From positions 25,409 through 89,408 of the forward strand of contig NZ_LZTB01000117.1 in NCBI RefSeq assembly GCF_001665685.1: DNA of 64,000 bases, in the 5' to 3' direction. Of the stretch, positions 52,480 through 61,545 are shown piece after piece. Source of the DNA: Mycobacterium sp. 852013-50091_SCH5140682 (GTDB taxonomy: Bacteria > Actinomycetota > Actinomycetes > Mycobacteriales > Mycobacteriaceae). Numbering within the stretch: position 1 is the first letter of the stretch; each line of letters begins with the position of its first letter. The notes under the pieces are model-generated. The model saw nothing but the letters and a program-made list of their open reading frames with translations. It did not search any database and was not told the origin of the DNA. Made by a program: the position numbers and the translations under genes.

Positions 52480-54257
52480 GCACAGAGGCCGAACCCAAGG
52501 CGCTGCGCGAGGTGGTCCTCGGGCAGCTGGCGACCGGTGAGGCGCGCGCCTACAAGATGTGGCTGCCGCCCCTGTCCGACCCGACCCCGGTCAACGAGTT
52601 GATCGAGCGCGACTACCAGCGCCAGCCGCTGCGCTTCGCGCTGGGCATCATGGACGAGCCGCGCAGGCACCGGCAGGAGGTGTGGGGCGTCGACGTCTCG
52701 GCGGCGGGCGGCAACATCGCGATCGGAGGTGCGCCGCAGACCGGCAAGTCGACATTCCTGCAGACCCTGATGCTCTCGGCCGGTGCCACTCATTCGCCGC
52801 GGCAGGTGCAGTTCTACTGCATCGACCTCGGCGGTGGCGGTCTGATGTATCTCGAAGACCTGCCGCACGTGGGTGGTGTGGCCACCCGCGCCGAACCGGA
52901 CCGGGTCAATCGCGTCGTCGCCGAGGTCAAGGCCGTGCTGCGAGCCCGCGAGCAGATGTTCAAGCAGTACCGCGTCGGCTCGATCGCGGCATACCGCGAG
53001 ATGCGGCAAGACCCCGAGCATGCGGCGTATCAGGACCCGTTCGGCGACGTGTTCCTGGTCATCGACGGGTGGCCGGCATTCGTCGCCGAGTTCCCCGATC
53101 TGGAGCCGGTGGTCCAGGATCTCGCCGGCCAGGGCCTGGCGTTCGGGGTACACGTCATCATCTCGACGCCGCGGTGGACCGAACTGAAATCCCGGGTCCG
53201 CGACTACCTCGGCACCAAGATCGAGTTCCGCCTCGGTGACGTGAACGAGACGCAGATCGACCGGATCACCCGGGAGATCCCGGCCAACCGGCCGGGCCGG
53301 GCGGTCTCGGTGGAGAAACACCATCTGATGATCGGGGTGCCGCGGCTCGACGGTGTGCACAGCGCCGACGGCATAGTCGCGGCGATCTCGGCGGCCGTGC
53401 AGCACGTGTCCGAGCTCTACACCGAGCAGGCACCGCAGGTACGTGTGCTGCCCGAGCGGATCTACCTGCATCAGCTCGATCCGAACCCGCCCGGCCCGGA
53501 TTCGGATTACCGGACCCGTTGGACAGTGCCGGTCGGCGTGCGGGAATCGGACCTCACGGTCGCCTACAACCAGATGAACGTGACACCGCACCTGTTGATC
53601 TTCGGCGCGCCCAAGTCGGGCAAGACGACCATCGCGCAGGCGGTTTCACGGGCGATCTGCGCCCGCAACAGCCCGCAGCAGGTGCGGTTCATGCTGGCCG
53701 ACTACCGCTCCGGGCTGCTCGACGCGGTGCCGCAGAGTCATCTGCTCGCCGCTGGCGCCATCAACCGCAACAACGCGTCACTGGAGGAGTCCATCAAGGC
53801 GCTGGCAACGAACCTGCAGAAGCGCCTGCCGCCGCCGGATCTGACGACGGCACAGCTGCGGGCGCGGTCGTGGTGGAGCGGTCCGGACATCGTATTGCTG
53901 GTCGACGACTGGCACATGATCGTCGCGGCCTCGGGCATGATGTCGCCGATGATGCCGTTGTCGCCGCTGCTGCCTGCGGCCGCCGACATCGGCCTGCACC
54001 TCGTGGTGACGTGCCAGATGAGCCAGGCGCACAAGGCCACGATGGACAAGTTCGTCGGTGCCGCGTACGGCGCGGGTTCGCCGACGTTGTTCCTCTCGGG
54101 TGAGAAGAACGACTTCCCGTCGCGGGAGATCACGGTCAAGAAAAGGCCCCCTGGCCAGGCGTTTATGGTGTCTCCGGATGCCAAGGAAGTCATTCAGGCG
54201 GCCTACATCGATCCCCCCGAAGAAGAAGTGTTCGCACCACCCCTACAGGGCGGTTAG
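52476..54257 (+). CDS. eccCb1: ESX-1 FtsK/SpoIIIE-type ATPase, substrate-binding half, EccCb1
   Basis: This 593-residue soluble protein (M. tuberculosis 591) has two ATPase domains: Walker A1 G85-APQTGKS92 and Walker A2 G377-APKSGKT384. The last domain binds the C-terminal signal of EsxB in this family. ATG 52476 is chosen from homologue length; GGGGG lies about 10 nt upstream. A hairpin follows 24 bp after the stop, before PE35. Confidence 0.95.
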   Translation: MSTEAEPKALREVVLGQLATGEARAYKMWLPPLSDPTPVNELIERDYQRQPLRFALGIMDEPRRHRQEVWGVDVSAAGGNIAIGGAPQTGKSTFLQTLMLSAGATHSPRQVQFYCIDLGGGGLMYLEDLPHVGGVATRAEPDRVNRVVAEVKAVLRAREQMFKQYRVGSIAAYREMRQDPEHAAYQDPFGDVFLVIDGWPAFVAEFPDLEPVVQDLAGQGLAFGVHVIISTPRWTELKSRVRDYLGTKIEFRLGDVNETQIDRITREIPANRPGRAVSVEKHHLMIGVPRLDGVHSADGIVAAISAAVQHVSELYTEQAPQVRVLPERIYLHQLDPNPPGPDSDYRTRWTVPVGVRESDLTVAYNQMNVTPHLLIFGAPKSGKTTIAQAVSRAICARNSPQQVRFMLADYRSGLLDAVPQSHLLAAGAINRNNASLEESIKALATNLQKRLPPPDLTTAQLRARSWWSGPDIVLLVDDWHMIVAASGMMSPMMPLSPLLPAAADIGLHLVVTCQMSQAHKATMDKFVGAAYGAGSPTLFLSGEKNDFPSREITVKKRPPGQAFMVSPDAKEVIQAAYIDPPEEEVFAPPLQGG

Positions 54258-54281
54258 TATTTATTCAACGCACTCAGCAAC

Positions 54282-54301
54282 GCTGGCGGCAGCCCGCCAG
54301 C
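54282..54301 (+). terminator. Hairpin between eccCb1 and PE35
   Basis: GCTGGCGG (54282-54289) and CCGCCAGC (54294-54301) form a perfect 8-bp stem with a 4-nt loop. It could end or attenuate the upstream transcript, letting PE35-PPE68-esxBA be expressed at a different level. Confidence 0.5.
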
Positions 54302-54372
54302 AAAGGGATCGGGGGACAGGTTCCTTAGCGGACTGGCAAATTGCAGCCGGGCTGTTCGTGGGTGCACGTCCT

Positions 54373-54396
54373 TACTATTCGTCTCGAATAAAGGAG
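54373..54396 (+). promoter_or_regulatory. Possible PE35 promoter and palindromic leader
   Basis: TACTAT at 54373-54378 fits a -10 element. It overlaps the perfect palindrome TATTCG-TCT-CGAATA (54376-54390), which ends next to the ribosome site AAGGAG (54391-54396) of PE35. There is no clear -35. The palindrome could be an operator or a small hairpin affecting translation. Confidence 0.4.
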
Positions 54397-54404
54397 AACA
54401 GCAA

Positions 54405-54698
54405 ATGCAACCGATGATGCACAACCCGGGCGCGGAAGCCATTGCTGCGCAGGTTATCGCAAATGCCGCACGTGGTCTCGCCGGTGGCACCACCGCCACC
54501 GCCGCAGTGACCGCGCTGGTGCCTGCCGGCGCTGACGAGGTGTCCGCCCTGGCCGCGATGTCTTTCGCGAGCGAGGGCGTCGAAGCTCTGACGCAGAACA
54601 CTTTCGCCCAGGAAGAGCTGACTCGGGCCGGCGCTGCGTACACGGAGGCCTCGGGCATCTACAACGCGGTCGACTCTGCGCAGGCGAGCACGCTCTAA
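54405..54698 (+). CDS. PE35: PE35
   Basis: This 97-residue PE protein has the helical pair typical of the family (NPGAEAIAAQVIANAARGLA at the start) and a C-terminal type VII signal Y-NAV-D (IYNAVDSAQ). It forms a heterodimer with the PPE protein encoded next and is delivered to ESX-1 by EspG1. The start has AAGGAG about 8 nt upstream. Confidence 0.93.
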   Translation: MQPMMHNPGAEAIAAQVIANAARGLAGGTTATAAVTALVPAGADEVSALAAMSFASEGVEALTQNTFAQEELTRAGAAYTEASGIYNAVDSAQASTL

Positions 54699-54741
54699 CT
54701 CTCGGTCAGCATTCTTCTCCAACAGATAGGTTCAGCCAGCA

Positions 54742-56070
54742 ATGGTCCTGGTACCGCCTGCGCCACCGACGTGGCACGGCATGCCTCCCGAGGTGAACAC
54801 GGGCCGTTTGATGGTCGGTGCCGGCCCGGCGCCGATGCTTCAGGCCGCGGCCGGCTGGGAAGCCATGGCCGTGCTGCTGGAGACCCAAGCTGACGAATTG
54901 GCAGCGGCGCTGGCTAACCTCACCTCGGTATGGAGCGGGGCGGCCAGCGAACGTGCGGTCGCGGCAACCATGCCCATGGTGATGTGGTTGCGCACCACCG
55001 CGCTGCAAGCGCAGAAGCGGGCTTTGCAAGCCTCGGCTCAGGCCAGTGCATATTCGGTGGCGCTGGCCACGACTCCGCCTATTCCGGAGATCGAGGAAAA
55101 CCACATCACCAATGCGGTTCTCAATGCGACGAACTTCTTCGGGGTCAATACCGGAGCCATCGCCGCCAACGAGACGGACTACGTCGTCCGGATGTGGAAT
55201 CAGGCGGCCGGTGCCATGGATGCCTACCAGGCCGAGACGGCCGTGAACCTGCTGTTCGAGCCGATCACGCCCATGACGCCCATCGTCATGCCCGGCGTGG
55301 GTGAGACGACCGCGGCCGCGGCGTTGGCGTCGACGGCCCCCCGGGCCGCCGAGGGCGCCCTCCGAAATTTGGTGATCGAACAGGCCGGCGCAACTGCGAT
55401 GATTGAGTCGGTCGGATTGATCACCGGCCGCACGGCAGCACAAATCAATCAGGGGGAGCAACGCGCGGTGGGCGCCGCGCAGAATGCACAGAATTCGGGT
55501 CAGCAGACTCAGCAGAGTCAGCAACCGGCGCAGCAGGGCCTTCAGCAAGGGATGCAGATGGCCATGCAGATGGGATCGCAGGCCGCCCAGATCCCGCAGC
55601 AGTTCGCGCAGATGATCCAGAGTCCGATGCAGACCTTGACCCAGCCGCTGCAACAGGTGACCCAGATGGTCAGCCAGTTCAGCAGTATGGGTGGTGGGCA
55701 GGACAAGGGCATTCAGATGGGGCTGATGAACGCCATGCCGTTCTCGAACCATCCGTTGGCAGGGGGATCGGGCCCCAGTTCGGGGGCTGGGCTGGTCCGG
55801 GCGGCATCGCTGCCGGGCCTGGGCGGGACCACGCCGCGCACGTCGCTGTTGTCCGGTCTGCTCGGTACGACCGAGGACGTCAAGATCCCGGCCGCGTCAG
55901 GTGCCTCGTCGAACGCGACGGGCGGCCTGGCTCCGGTAGGAGGGGGCGGTGCCGGTCCCATGACCGGTGCGGCCAAGGAGAAAAAGGAAGGCGAGTCGAC
56001 CAAGCAGGGCCTGACCGCTGCGACGCCGCTGACCTACGACCAGTCGGAAGACGACGACGACGACTGGTAA
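54742..56070 (+). CDS. PPE68: PPE68
   Basis: This 442-residue PPE-family protein has the PPE signature (WHGMPPEVNTGRLM), a WxG-type bend (SVWSGAASERAVAA, near residue 64) and the helical bundle that pairs with PE35. A Gln/Met-rich region follows (about 255-320) and an acidic end (DQSEDDDDDW). It is longer than M. tuberculosis PPE68 (368), mainly in the C-terminal low-complexity part. It is part of the PE35-PPE68-esxB-esxA cassette. Confidence 0.92.
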   Translation: MVLVPPAPPTWHGMPPEVNTGRLMVGAGPAPMLQAAAGWEAMAVLLETQADELAAALANLTSVWSGAASERAVAATMPMVMWLRTTALQAQKRALQASAQASAYSVALATTPPIPEIEENHITNAVLNATNFFGVNTGAIAANETDYVVRMWNQAAGAMDAYQAETAVNLLFEPITPMTPIVMPGVGETTAAAALASTAPRAAEGALRNLVIEQAGATAMIESVGLITGRTAAQINQGEQRAVGAAQNAQNSGQQTQQSQQPAQQGLQQGMQMAMQMGSQAAQIPQQFAQMIQSPMQTLTQPLQQVTQMVSQFSSMGGGQDKGIQMGLMNAMPFSNHPLAGGSGPSSGAGLVRAASLPGLGGTTPRTSLLSGLLGTTEDVKIPAASGASSNATGGLAPVGGGGAGPMTGAAKEKKEGESTKQGLTAATPLTYDQSEDDDDDW

Positions 56071-56159
56071 GTGGTTGCACCACAAGACTTCCCGGCCACG
56101 GGGTCGGAAGACTCGCCATACCCATGGTGAGGACAAAAGGAAAATAAGGGGTATCCAAC

Positions 56160-56459
56160 ATGGCAATGAATACAGACGTTGCCGTCCTCGCCAAGGAGGC
56201 CGGCAATTTCGAGCGTATCTCCGGTGAGCTGCAGAGCGTCATCGCGCAGGTCGAGTCCACCGGAAGCACGCTGGCCAGCCAGATGGTCGGTCAGGCCGGC
56301 ACCGCAGCCCAGGCTGCTCTCGCCCGGTTCCACGAGGCCGCTGCCAAGCAGGTCCAGGAGCTGAACGACATCTCGCAGAACATCCACCAGTCGGGCACCC
56401 AGTACAGCTCGACCGACGACGACCAGGCCTCCTCGCTGTCCTCGGCGATGAACATCTGA
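56160..56459 (+). CDS. esxB: EsxB (CFP-10), lacking the WxG tryptophan
   Basis: This 99-residue protein aligns with CFP-10 throughout (AKEAGNFERISGELQSVIAQ ... AGTAAQAALARFHEAA ... CSS end with Y-SST-D as secretion signal). The bend that reads W-R-G in M. tuberculosis reads M-V-G here (SQMVGQAG). It forms the 1:1 dimer with EsxA, and its C-terminus binds EccCb1. AAGGGG precedes the ATG. Confidence 0.95.
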   Translation: MAMNTDVAVLAKEAGNFERISGELQSVIAQVESTGSTLASQMVGQAGTAAQAALARFHEAAAKQVQELNDISQNIHQSGTQYSSTDDDQASSLSSAMNI

Positions 56460-56491
56460 CCTAGAGACAACAGAGAAACGGAGAATCAGAC

Positions 56492-56779
56492 ATGACGGAA
56501 CAGGTTTGGAATTTCGCCGGTATCGAAGGCGGAGTCGGCGAGATCCAGGGCGCTGTCAGCACCACCCACGGTCTGCTCGACGAGGGCAAGGGCTCGCTCG
56601 CCGCGCTCGCCTCGGTGTGGGGCGGCTCGGGTTCGGAGGCCTACCAGGCCGTTCAGACCCGTTGGGACAACACCTCCAACGAGCTGAACACCGCGCTGCA
56701 GAACCTCGCGCACACCATCAGCGAGGCCAGCTCGACCATGGCGCAGACCGAGGCCGGCGTCACTGGCATGTTCGCCTAG
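56492..56779 (+). CDS. esxA: EsxA (ESAT-6)
   Basis: This 95-residue WxG100 protein has an intact W-G-G bend (ASVWGGSGSEAYQ) and the conserved ends MTEQVWNFAGIEGG and MAQTEAGVTGMFA. It is secreted with EsxB by ESX-1. In M. smegmatis-type mycobacteria ESX-1 controls conjugal DNA transfer rather than host cell lysis. A strong hairpin follows 19 bp after the stop. Confidence 0.97.
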   Translation: MTEQVWNFAGIEGGVGEIQGAVSTTHGLLDEGKGSLAALASVWGGSGSEAYQAVQTRWDNTSNELNTALQNLAHTISEASSTMAQTEAGVTGMFA

Positions 56780-56798
56780 CACGACCATATGCACGCTT

Positions 56799-56843
56799 GT
56801 GGGCGGGTAGGCTAGCCGACTAGGCCAAGCCTCACCCGCCCAC
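56799..56843 (+). terminator. Strong hairpin terminator after esxA
   Basis: GTGGGCGGGT (56799-56808) pairs with ACCCGCCCAC (56834-56843). GGCT (56810-56813) and AGCC (56828-56831) extend the stem inward after a small bulge. No T-tract follows. Confidence 0.75.
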
Positions 56844-56871
56844 TGCGTGCGCCTGGGTGTAGACACCTGAA

Positions 56872-56898
56872 TATCTTTATTTTCACTATTCTGAGGGG
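56872..56898 (+). promoter_or_regulatory. Predicted espI promoter and ribosome site
   Basis: After the esxA terminator an AT-rich stretch offers TATCTT (56872-56877) and TATTCT (56887-56892) as -10 candidates. GAGGGGA (56893-56899) is the ribosome site for ATG 56904. espI and eccD1 therefore probably have their own promoter. Confidence 0.45.
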
Positions 56899-56903
56899 AC
56901 CCC

Positions 56904-58328
56904 ATGTCGGCCGACTATGACCGGCTCTTTCACTCGTCAGATCCGGGCAAACCGGTTGACGATGCCACGATCACCGTGGACCGAGATGCCATTCTGAAGG
57001 CCACGGCGACACCGCCGCCGATGCCGACTGGGGACACCGGATCAGGCGATGCGCCGTCGACGCCCATGCCGGTGACGCCACCGCAGACCCAGGCGCAGTC
57101 GGCCCCGCCGCAGCGGCACGTTGAGCCGCCGCCGCCCATGCCGCAGATGCCGCCCCCTCCGGCCGCACCGCAGTGGCCGCAGAACTCGATGTTGCGCGCC
57201 CCGCAGCAGCAGATGCCCATGGGAGCCAGGCATGAGCAGCCGCGCACGCTGCCCGGCCCGCCTGCCCGCGTCGCACCCGGTCCGGCGCCCTCACAGTTCC
57301 CCGAATTCGATCCCGAGATCAGTGGCGCATGGCGTGCCGGACAAGCGATTCCGGTTCCGGCCCAACCGGTCCAGACTTCCGCGGCGACCATGGGCAATCA
57401 CCGCGCCATCGACGCGTTGTCGCATGTCGGTGTGAAGACCGGGGTGAAGATGCCGTCGCAGCGGGGCTGGCGGCACTGGCTCTACCTCATGACCCGCATC
57501 AATCTCGGGCTGTCGCCCGACGAGGTGTATGAGCTGGATCTGCACACCCGGATCCGCCGCAATGCGCGTGATTCCTACCAGATCGGCATTTTCGGCCTCA
57601 AGGGCGGCGTCGGCAAGACCGCCGTGACGGTTGCGCTCGGGTCCGCGATGGCGAAGATCCGCGGAGACCGCATTCTGGCCATCGACGCCGACCCCGATGG
57701 TGGCAACCTCGCCGACCGGGCCGGCAGGCAGTCCGCAGCTACTGTGTCCGACCTGCTTTCCGATCAAGAGTTGTCGCGCTACAACGACATTCGCGCCTAC
57801 ACCAGCATGAACTCGTCCAACCTGGAGGTGCTGTCCTCGGAGGAGTACAGCGGTGCCACCCGCGAGTTCAACGATGAGGACTGGAAGGGTGCGACGTCGA
57901 TCGTGTCGCGCTACTACAACCTGGTTCTCGCGGACTGCGGTGCCGGCCTGTTCCAGAAGTCGTCGCGGGGCGTGCTTTCCACGGTGTCGGGCATGGTGAT
58001 CGTCGCCAGTGCCTCCATCGACGGCGCCCGGCAGGCTGCCATCACCATGGACTGGTTGCGCCAGAACGGTTATCAAGACCTGCTCGGCCGCTCCTGCGTG
58101 GTGATCAACCATGTCACCCCGGGCAAGCCGAACGTCGACGTCGAGGACCTGGTCCAGCAATTCGAGCGGCACGTGCCGCCGGGCCGAGTGATCGTGCTGC
58201 CGTGGGACAAGCACATCGCCCAGGGCACCGAAATTCAACTGGACCTGCTCGGCGATACCTACCAACGGCGGATCACCGAGCTGGCCGCAGCTCTCTCCGA
58301 TGACTTCGACAGGCTCGAACGCCGTTGA
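56904..58328 (+). CDS. espI: ESX-1 associated MinD-like ATPase EspI
   Basis: This 474-residue protein has a Pro-rich N-terminus (about 30-175), the conserved block SQRGWRHWLYLMTRINLGLS followed by PDEVYELDLH, then a ParA/MinD ATPase domain with K233-GGVGKT239, ILAIDADPDGGNLADRAGRQ and LVLADCGAGLF. It is shorter than the M. tuberculosis protein (666) because the Pro-rich part is reduced. In M. tuberculosis EspI down-regulates ESX-1 when ATP is low. Its TGA overlaps the TTG start of eccD1. Confidence 0.93.
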   Translation: MSADYDRLFHSSDPGKPVDDATITVDRDAILKATATPPPMPTGDTGSGDAPSTPMPVTPPQTQAQSAPPQRHVEPPPPMPQMPPPPAAPQWPQNSMLRAPQQQMPMGARHEQPRTLPGPPARVAPGPAPSQFPEFDPEISGAWRAGQAIPVPAQPVQTSAATMGNHRAIDALSHVGVKTGVKMPSQRGWRHWLYLMTRINLGLSPDEVYELDLHTRIRRNARDSYQIGIFGLKGGVGKTAVTVALGSAMAKIRGDRILAIDADPDGGNLADRAGRQSAATVSDLLSDQELSRYNDIRAYTSMNSSNLEVLSSEEYSGATREFNDEDWKGATSIVSRYYNLVLADCGAGLFQKSSRGVLSTVSGMVIVASASIDGARQAAITMDWLRQNGYQDLLGRSCVVINHVTPGKPNVDVEDLVQQFERHVPPGRVIVLPWDKHIAQGTEIQLDLLGDTYQRRITELAAALSDDFDRLERR

Positions 58329-59857
58329 CCGCCACCGCCGCCGCCTCAGACACGTCCAGTGTGACGCCGGGCCGCCCGGCGACCACACGGGTCACCGTCC
58401 TCACCGGTAAGCGACTGACCGATCTGGTGCTGCCCGCGGCGGCGCCGATCGAGACCTACATCGACGAAACCGTCAGTGTCCTGGCCGATCTGCTCGAGGA
58501 CACCCCCAAGGATGTGCTGGCCGGATTCGATTTCACCGCACAGGGCTCGTGGGCGTTCGCACGCCCGGGAGCGCCCCCGCTGAAAGCCGAAGAATCCCTT
58601 GACGATTCCGGTGTGGTCGACGGATCGCTACTAACACTGGTGTCGGTCAGCCGAACCGAGCGGTACCGGCCGTTGGTCGAGGACGTGATCGATGCGATCG
58701 CCGTTCTCGACGAGTCGCCGGTGTTCACCCGGGAGTCGTTGCACCGCTTCATCGGGATTGCGATCCCGGTGGTCGCGCTGGCCATCACCGTGATGTCCCT
58801 TGTGACGTGGAGCGAGACCAGCCACGGTTGGTGGTGGCCCGTGGCGCTGGCCATCTTCGGCCTGGGGCTACTGGGCGGAAGTGTGTTCGCACAGACCAAC
58901 TACGACAACATCGACCTTGCCGAAAGTCTGTTGCTCGGTGCGGCACCTGCCCTGGCAGGGGCCGCCGCGTTGGCAGTGCCGCTACCCAACGGTGTCAACG
59001 GGTTGGGAGCTCCCCAGATCGCCGGCGCCGGGGTTGTCGTGTTGCTGCTGACGTTGGCGACCCGCGGCGGCCCGCGAGGTCGGGCCGAGGTCGCGTCGTT
59101 CATGGCGGTGTTGGCGGTCGCCATCATCGGCGCTGCCGTCGCCTACGGCTACGGGTCGCACGCCTGGGTGCCCGCCGGAGCCATTGCGTTCGGCCTCATC
59201 GTCGTCACCAACTCGGCGAAACTGACCGTCGCCGTAGCCCGGATTGCCCTGCCGCCCATCCCCGCTCCCGGCGAGGTGGTCTCCAACGACGAGTTGCTCG
59301 ACCCGGTCGCGGGTCCTGACGCGGCTGAGGAGGAGACCTCGACCTGGCAGGCAATCATCGCTTCTGTGCCGGAATCGGCTGCGCGGCTGCAGGAACGCAG
59401 CCTGCTGACCCGCCAGCTGCTGATCGGTTTTCTGTCCGCGGGTGCCCTGGTGCTGTCCGTCGGCGCCATCGCGGTTGTGGTGCAGGGCCATTTCTTCATC
59501 CACAGCCTGATCGTGGCCGGCCTGGTCTCGGTGGTCTGTGGCTTCCGGTCCCGGCTCTACGCCGAAAGATGGTGCTCCTGGGCGCTTCTGGCTGCCGCAG
59601 TGATCGTCCCGACGGGCGTGATGGTCCGGCTGTGCCTGTGGTTCCCCGACAGCGCCTGGATGGTGCTGGCGATCTACACCGTCGTGGGTGTCGTCGCGCT
59701 GATCACTGTCGGTGCCACCGACGGTGTGCGCAGGGTTTCCCCGGTTACCAAGCGCATTCTCGAATTGACCGACGGTGCCGCGATCGCCGCAGTGATTCCG
59801 CTGCTGCTATGGATCGCCGGCGTGTACGACCTGCTGCGAAATCTGCGTCTGCACTAA
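58325..59857 (+). CDS. eccD1: ESX-1 membrane channel component EccD1
   Basis: This 510-residue protein (M. tuberculosis 511) has a ubiquitin-like cytoplasmic domain (about 20-110; TRVTVLTGKRLTDLVLPAAA) followed by 11 TM helices. EccD dimers line the inner-membrane pore of ESX complexes. Translation starts at TTG 58325 within TTGA shared with the espI stop, so translation is coupled. A perfect hairpin follows 11 bp after the stop. Confidence 0.95.
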   Translation: MTATAAASDTSSVTPGRPATTRVTVLTGKRLTDLVLPAAAPIETYIDETVSVLADLLEDTPKDVLAGFDFTAQGSWAFARPGAPPLKAEESLDDSGVVDGSLLTLVSVSRTERYRPLVEDVIDAIAVLDESPVFTRESLHRFIGIAIPVVALAITVMSLVTWSETSHGWWWPVALAIFGLGLLGGSVFAQTNYDNIDLAESLLLGAAPALAGAAALAVPLPNGVNGLGAPQIAGAGVVVLLLTLATRGGPRGRAEVASFMAVLAVAIIGAAVAYGYGSHAWVPAGAIAFGLIVVTNSAKLTVAVARIALPPIPAPGEVVSNDELLDPVAGPDAAEEETSTWQAIIASVPESAARLQERSLLTRQLLIGFLSAGALVLSVGAIAVVVQGHFFIHSLIVAGLVSVVCGFRSRLYAERWCSWALLAAAVIVPTGVMVRLCLWFPDSAWMVLAIYTVVGVVALITVGATDGVRRVSPVTKRILELTDGAAIAAVIPLLLWIAGVYDLLRNLRLH

Positions 59858-59868
59858 GACTTGTCACC

Positions 59869-59904
59869 GATCCTGGGCGGGGCAGCAGTGCGCCGCCCAG
59901 GATC
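59869..59904 (+). terminator. Hairpin terminator after eccD1
   Basis: GATCCTGGGCGG (59869-59880) and CCGCCCAGGATC (59893-59904) form a perfect 12-bp stem around a 12-nt loop. It separates the core ESX-1 operon from the effector-like pair downstream. Confidence 0.75.
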
Positions 59905-59997
59905 ACCTAGTTGTCGGCCCTTTGAGAATTCGTGCGTCAGGGGTGGCTACGCCGCTGGGATACTGACAGTCAACTGTTGAGTTCCTGGAGGTGGTCC

Positions 59998-61545
59998 GTG
60001 GGGCTGCTCGATACCTACATGGAGACCTGGTCGCAGGCGCGGGAGACGTTCGGCCAGGGCACGCCCGATGACGGCTCACGGTTCGACGGCAGTTCCCGGT
60101 TACGGCAGATGAAGGCCAACGTCGAAGCAGCAGCACCGGATTCCCGTTGGCAGGGCACTGCTGCGGACGCCTATGCCGCCGCGAACAAGGAGCATGCCGC
60201 GGTTTACGGCAAGCTCGCAGATCTGGACAAGCGGATGGCCACCGAGGTGAGGAACGCCGCGGCCGTCGTCACCGCGGGTCGGCAGAATCTCGATGTGAGT
60301 CGGGACTGGGTGGCCAGCGCCGCATCATCGGTGCCCAACAACGAAGCAGGCCGGCAGGCGTTGATGACCATCGTCAGCAAGGGCACCGGCGATATCAGCG
60401 AGATCATCCAGAAATCCACCGCCGACATGACCGAAATCGGCAGGCGGATCCAGGGACTCAAGGGCGAATATGAGGCGCTGACCCGCCAGAAGTTTGGGCC
60501 CGGCGCCGAAAAAGATCGTGACATCCACGAATTCAAGAACGATGGCAAGGACGGGCAGCCGACCAAGACGGACATGTCGTCCGGTGACATCAACCAGATC
60601 GACCAGGCGAATCGCAAGCTGCTGCAGGAGATGCTCGACGAGTATCAGCGCCTTCCCGACGGGCAGGTCAAGCGCGATCGGCTGGCCGACATCGCGGCGA
60701 TCCAAGACGCCCTGAAGGTTCCCGGATCGCACCTGGTGTATGTGGAGAAGCCGGCCGACCCGTCGCAGATGATTCCCGCGGCCACTTCTGTCGGCGATCC
60801 GTTCACCGCCGACCACGTGTCGGTGACGGTTCCCGGGGTGTCCGGGACGACCCGCGGCACCATCGCCGGGATGACCGGTGAGGCAGCCCAATTGCGCAAC
60901 GAGGCCATCGATATCGCGCGGCAGGTCGGCGACAGTCAGAACATCGCCACCGTGGCGTGGGACGGATATCAACCGCCGCCGAATCTCGGTGACTCCGGCA
61001 TGCTCAGCGATGACCTGGCTCAGGCGGGGGCACCGAAGCTCACGTCCTTCCTGCACGACATCGATGTGGCCTCGAAGAACCCCGGCCACACCACGGCGCT
61101 GTTCGGGCACTCGTACGGCTCGCTCACGTCGGGTATCGCGCTCAAGGAGGGTGCCAGCGCCTATGTCGACAACGCGGTGCTGTACGGCTCACCGGGCTTC
61201 GAAGCCACGACACCCGCACAACTCGGCATGAACGACAACAACTTCTTCGTCATGGCCGCGCCCGACGATCCGATCAATCCGATCGGAGCATTGGCGCCAT
61301 TCCACGGGTGGGGGTCGGATCCCAACGACATCATCAACGAGGATGGCCACCTGCGGTTCCGGTTCCAGCACTTGGAAACCTCAGCCGGTGACACGCCGAT
61401 CCCCGGCTACGAATCGAAGACCGGCGCCTCGGGGCATTCTGATTATGGGCGCGACGCCGAACAACGGATGACCGGCTACAACCTCGCTGCGATTCTGCTC
61501 AACCGCCCGGACCTCGCAGTGAAGGAGACGCCCCTGTCATGGTGA
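59998..61545 (+). CDS. EspA/EspE-type domain fused to a DUF1023 alpha/beta hydrolase
   Basis: This 515-residue protein has an N-terminal domain (about 1-110) that aligns with EspE: GTPDDGSRFDGSSRL against GPPDNGSMFGTGAEQ, then a W51-QG bend and AYAAANKEH against AYAARNNEQ. A helical spacer (about 115-250) leads to a DUF1023 (Abhydrolase_8) domain with nucleophile G370-HSYG374 (Ser372). GTG 59998 has CTGGAGGTGG upstream. The next gene, an LppA-type lipoprotein, overlaps by 7 bp. It is likely an ESX-1 substrate with enzymatic activity; secretion and the target bond are inferred. Confidence 0.82.
   Translation: MGLLDTYMETWSQARETFGQGTPDDGSRFDGSSRLRQMKANVEAAAPDSRWQGTAADAYAAANKEHAAVYGKLADLDKRMATEVRNAAAVVTAGRQNLDVSRDWVASAASSVPNNEAGRQALMTIVSKGTGDISEIIQKSTADMTEIGRRIQGLKGEYEALTRQKFGPGAEKDRDIHEFKNDGKDGQPTKTDMSSGDINQIDQANRKLLQEMLDEYQRLPDGQVKRDRLADIAAIQDALKVPGSHLVYVEKPADPSQMIPAATSVGDPFTADHVSVTVPGVSGTTRGTIAGMTGEAAQLRNEAIDIARQVGDSQNIATVAWDGYQPPPNLGDSGMLSDDLAQAGAPKLTSFLHDIDVASKNPGHTTALFGHSYGSLTSGIALKEGASAYVDNAVLYGSPGFEATTPAQLGMNDNNFFVMAAPDDPINPIGALAPFHGWGSDPNDIINEDGHLRFRFQHLETSAGDTPIPGYESKTGASGHSDYGRDAEQRMTGYNLAAILLNRPDLAVKETPLSW

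Noticed and set aside
49961..52498. An 845-codon minus-strand frame opposite eccB1 and eccCa1
   Set aside because: It is antisense to two well-conserved ESX-1 genes and has the biased composition of a shadow frame.
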